Origin: JBBRYB01 sp038238115
GTDB lineage: Bacteria > Actinomycetota > Actinomycetes > Propionibacteriales > Nocardioidaceae
NCBI GenBank assembly: GCA_038238115.1
Contig: JBBRYB010000124.1
Coordinates: 1 to 7,268, forward strand
Length of the DNA: 7,268 nt
Direction: 5' to 3'
The position numbers and the translations under genes were made by a program. This document shows positions 6,164 through 7,268 of the stretch, in pieces (within the stretch, counting starts at the first letter, position 1; every line of letters begins with the position of its first letter). The notes beneath the pieces were generated by a model. That model saw only the letters and a list, made by a program, of their open reading frames with translations, had not been told where the DNA came from and did not search any database.

Positions 6164-6323
6164 GGTGCGATAGATCCCTCGCCTGCTCGTCTGCCTACAG
6201 CACGGCCCCGCCAGCTACTCGTGACTGCGGAAGTCGACGCCGTCGGCGTCTCGCTGTCCCATCGATGGCCGGCGGGCAAGGTGCACCGGGGCTGACTCGA
6301 TGTTGGTATCCAACGGGCGCTCG

Positions 6324-6349
6324 TGCTAACGCCTTGCTAACAGCAAGGC
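6324..6349. repeat. TGCTAAC direct repeats overlapping an 8-bp hairpin
   Basis: TGCTAAC occurs at 6324-6330 and 6335-6341, exactly 11 bp apart (one helical turn). The second copy sits in a perfect hairpin, GCCTTGCT (6331-6338), loop AAC, AGCAAGGC (6342-6349). Helically phased repeats about 100 bp from a tRNA 3' end resemble integrase or excisionase arm sites. The hairpin could alternatively be a terminator; no U tract follows. Confidence 0.35.
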
Positions 6350-6389
6350 CGAACGTGGACGGACCAGCACGAACGCTGATGGCCTATTT

Positions 6390-6511
6390 CCCGAGGTCAG
6401 AACCGACATGTCGAACGCAGACGTACCTCGATGAACCCCGGTTTTCTCACTCGTAATGAGAAGGTCATCGGTTCGATTCCGATAGGCGGCTCCAGTAAAA
6501 CCCGAGGTCAG
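6390..6511. repeat. 11-bp direct repeats flanking the tRNA fragment
   Basis: CCCGAGGTCAG occurs at 6390-6400 and 6501-6511, 111 bp apart, on either side of the tRNA 3' fragment. The symmetry around the putative recombination core suggests accessory-protein or integrase arm sites. It is short enough that chance cannot be excluded. Confidence 0.35.
6445..6494 (+). pseudogene. 3' portion of tRNA-Thr(CGT) including CCA; probable attachment-site core
   Basis: The sequence folds as the last 50 bases of a tRNA. The anticodon stem TCTCA (6445-6449)/TGAGA (6457-6461) holds a 7-base loop with anticodon CGT (6452-6454, threonine). A 5-base variable region AGGTC follows, then the T stem ATCGG/CCGAT (6467-6471, 6479-6483) with loop TTCGATT, the 3' acceptor strand AGGCGGC (6484-6490), T and an encoded CCA (6492-6494). 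The expected 5' acceptor GCCGCCT and the D arm are absent upstream, so no functional tRNA is made. Tyrosine recombinases that integrate into tRNA genes duplicate just such a 3' segment, leaving the displaced copy at the far end of the element. In this orientation the element would lie to the left and the original chromosome to the right. Confidence 0.8.
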
Positions 6512-6612
6512 GGGTCACTTTCTGCTCTTATCGAGGTCGCCCAACGGGGCTGCGCCGAGGTGGACACGCTGGTGGGAAGCACTACGTCGTTGCTCGATGC
6601 GGGCCGGCTGGG

Positions 6613-6627
6613 GGAGGCTTGGCCTCC
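6613..6627 (-). terminator. Hairpin just past the Fic coding similarity
   Basis: GGAGGC (6613-6618), loop TTG, GCCTCC (6622-6627) form a perfect 6-bp stem. On the minus strand it lies about 7 bases after the last Fic-like codon (KGRR near 6634). No U tract follows. Confidence 0.35.
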
Positions 6628-6633
6628 GGTCGT

Positions 6634-7268
6634 GCGGCGCCCCTTGCGCTGCTGATATTCATCAACGGCCTTGCGGGTGCTGAGCCAGAGGCCGTCGGCG
6701 CCTTGGATCGCTGAAGTCGGCATCAGCGAGCGCGGTGAGCGGCACCAGGCGCGCCGGTCCCGCGACGTTGGGCAGGATGAACCGGTTGAGGTTGTCGTAC
6801 ATCGCGCGGGCCAGGATTTCGCCCAGCGGCAAGTGATCCCCGACGTCGGCCTCCTGCATCGCGGTTAGGTACTGGTCCCGCTGGCGCTTCAGAATGATCA
6901 CCGGTGGGTATCCCAAGCGCACGAGCACCAGGTTGAGGATCAGCCTGCCGGTGCGGCCCGTTGCCGTCGATGAAGGGGTGGATCCGCTCGAACTCGTTGT
7001 GGAGGTCAGCCAGCACCTCCGGGAACGGTGTCCGGGGCGGCCCGGTGCCTGGTGGGTCTCGGCTAAGGCGTCGATGATTACTACAGCGCGCAGCCAAGCG
7101 AACTTATCAACTGAACCGCCGACCGGCCGGACGCTGCCGCGCGAGCCTGCCTGCACCAGCCGCAGGAGATCGTCTATCCGGGACGCCGAGCTGAGTGCAT
7201 CAGGTGTTGTGTCGGAGAAGCGTCTGGGCTGCGCTGCGGGCGGTGGCCGCTGCTTGATGGTCGGCGCC
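6634..7268 (-). pseudogene. Fic-family (AMPylator-type) protein, frameshifted, 5' end outside the window
   Basis: Fic enzymes transfer AMP or related groups to protein hydroxyls. The frame enters from the right edge with an N-terminal Fic region: QPRRFSDTTPDAL, then VRPVGGSVDKFAWLR and VVIIDALAETHQAPG. Between about 7047 and 7032 it shifts frame, giving TPFPEVLADLHNEFE and RIHPFIDGNG, the first half of the catalytic HPFxDGNGRxxR loop. At CCC 6957-6959 (GGGCC on the coding strand) it shifts back, and RTGRLILNLVLVRLGYPP continues in the original frame to ALADADFS (about 6712). The typical C-terminal GADGLWLSTRKAVDEYQQRK is in a third frame, with a likely small deletion at the junction. The two central shifts compensate, so an uninterrupted frame exists but lacks the catalytic His and DGNG. 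It is probably inactive, unless the indels are sequencing errors. It lies to the right of the tRNA scar, hence probably on the flanking chromosome. Confidence 0.75.

Larger units (their letters stand above)
5547..6220. repeat. 24-bp near-identical direct repeat, two copies 650 bp apart
   Basis: Positions 5547-5570 and 6197-6220 match at 22 of 24 bases (both begin ACAGCACGGC and end CCAGCTAC plus two bases). The first copy encodes the STAPPAT linker of the excalibur fragment; the second reads STAPPAT in one frame without a following excalibur domain. The copies flank the excalibur remnant and the CxxC gene. Confidence 0.45.
5962..6444. other. Gene-free stretch with palindromes and short repeats next to the att-like site
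   Basis: No credible gene is seen on either strand. A long plus-strand frame through here overlaps the well-supported CxxC gene in antisense and has Ser/Arg/Pro-rich content typical of a shadow. What it does hold: the leader of the CxxC gene with a 5-bp GGGGC/GCCCC hairpin (5994-6010), the second copy of the 24-bp repeat (6197-6220), a perfect 14-bp palindrome (6150-6163), a GTTGG-TAT-CCAAC hairpin (6302-6314), paired TGCTAAC repeats with a strong hairpin (6324-6349), and one copy of an 11-bp repeat (6390-6400). This is what an attachment-site arm region would look like, but no integrase is present to confirm it. Confidence 0.5.

Noticed and set aside
5893..6456. A 187-codon plus-strand frame through the gene-free stretch.
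   Set aside because: It overlaps the start and ribosome site of the well-supported CxxC gene, has no domain-like segments and ends inside the tRNA fragment.
6405..6494. A complete tRNA-Thr gene.
   Set aside because: The 5' acceptor strand GCCGCCT and the D arm are missing from the sequence upstream of the anticodon stem.

Overview
The window is high-GC actinobacterial DNA. The evidence is the codon bias, the tandem-HTH DNA-binding proteins, an excalibur-type secreted fragment, a Fic protein with the SVDKFAWLR signature, and several Trp- or Cys-rich small proteins of actinomycete type. A genus cannot be named from sequence alone. It reads as an accessory, partly decayed region: two intact genes for exported proteins sit among small, frameshifted or truncated genes.

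Left third (1-1610): two related helix-turn-helix genes lie in the same orientation, at 361 and 1449. Each has a small minus-strand ORF diverging from it. The first HTH gene is full length but broken by one extra G. The second keeps only its N-terminal HTH. A small minus-strand coiled-coil protein (778-1023) converges on the first HTH gene across a good terminator hairpin.

Middle (1610-5380): a 673-aa secreted protein (signal peptide, cysteine-bearing N-terminal module, DUF11-like domain, three IPT/TIG-like domains) is followed by a convergent frameshifted small gene. Then comes a 394-aa secreted protein made of seven DxWAVG...EHWDGxxW repeats, probably a seven-bladed beta-propeller. Neither exported protein has a visible membrane or sortase anchor. 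They may act together outside the cell, but nothing in the sequence proves a link.

Right third (5380-7268): a start-less C-terminal excalibur-type fragment is followed by a 69-aa CxxC protein on the minus strand with a near-perfect Shine-Dalgarno. Then comes about 480 bp without a credible gene but with palindromes and short direct repeats, and then the exact 3' portion of a tRNA-Thr(CGT) gene with no 5' half. That is the usual mark left by an element integrated into a tRNA gene. By its orientation, the element would lie to the left and include most of this window. Beyond it is a minus-strand Fic-family gene, broken by frameshifts across its catalytic motif and running off the right edge.

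No CRISPR array, rRNA, transposase or integrase is visible. The main points of interest are the tRNA scar with its flanking short repeats, the recurring single-base frameshifts (two in the same ACGGGCC context), the duplicated HTH modules and the two modular exported proteins.
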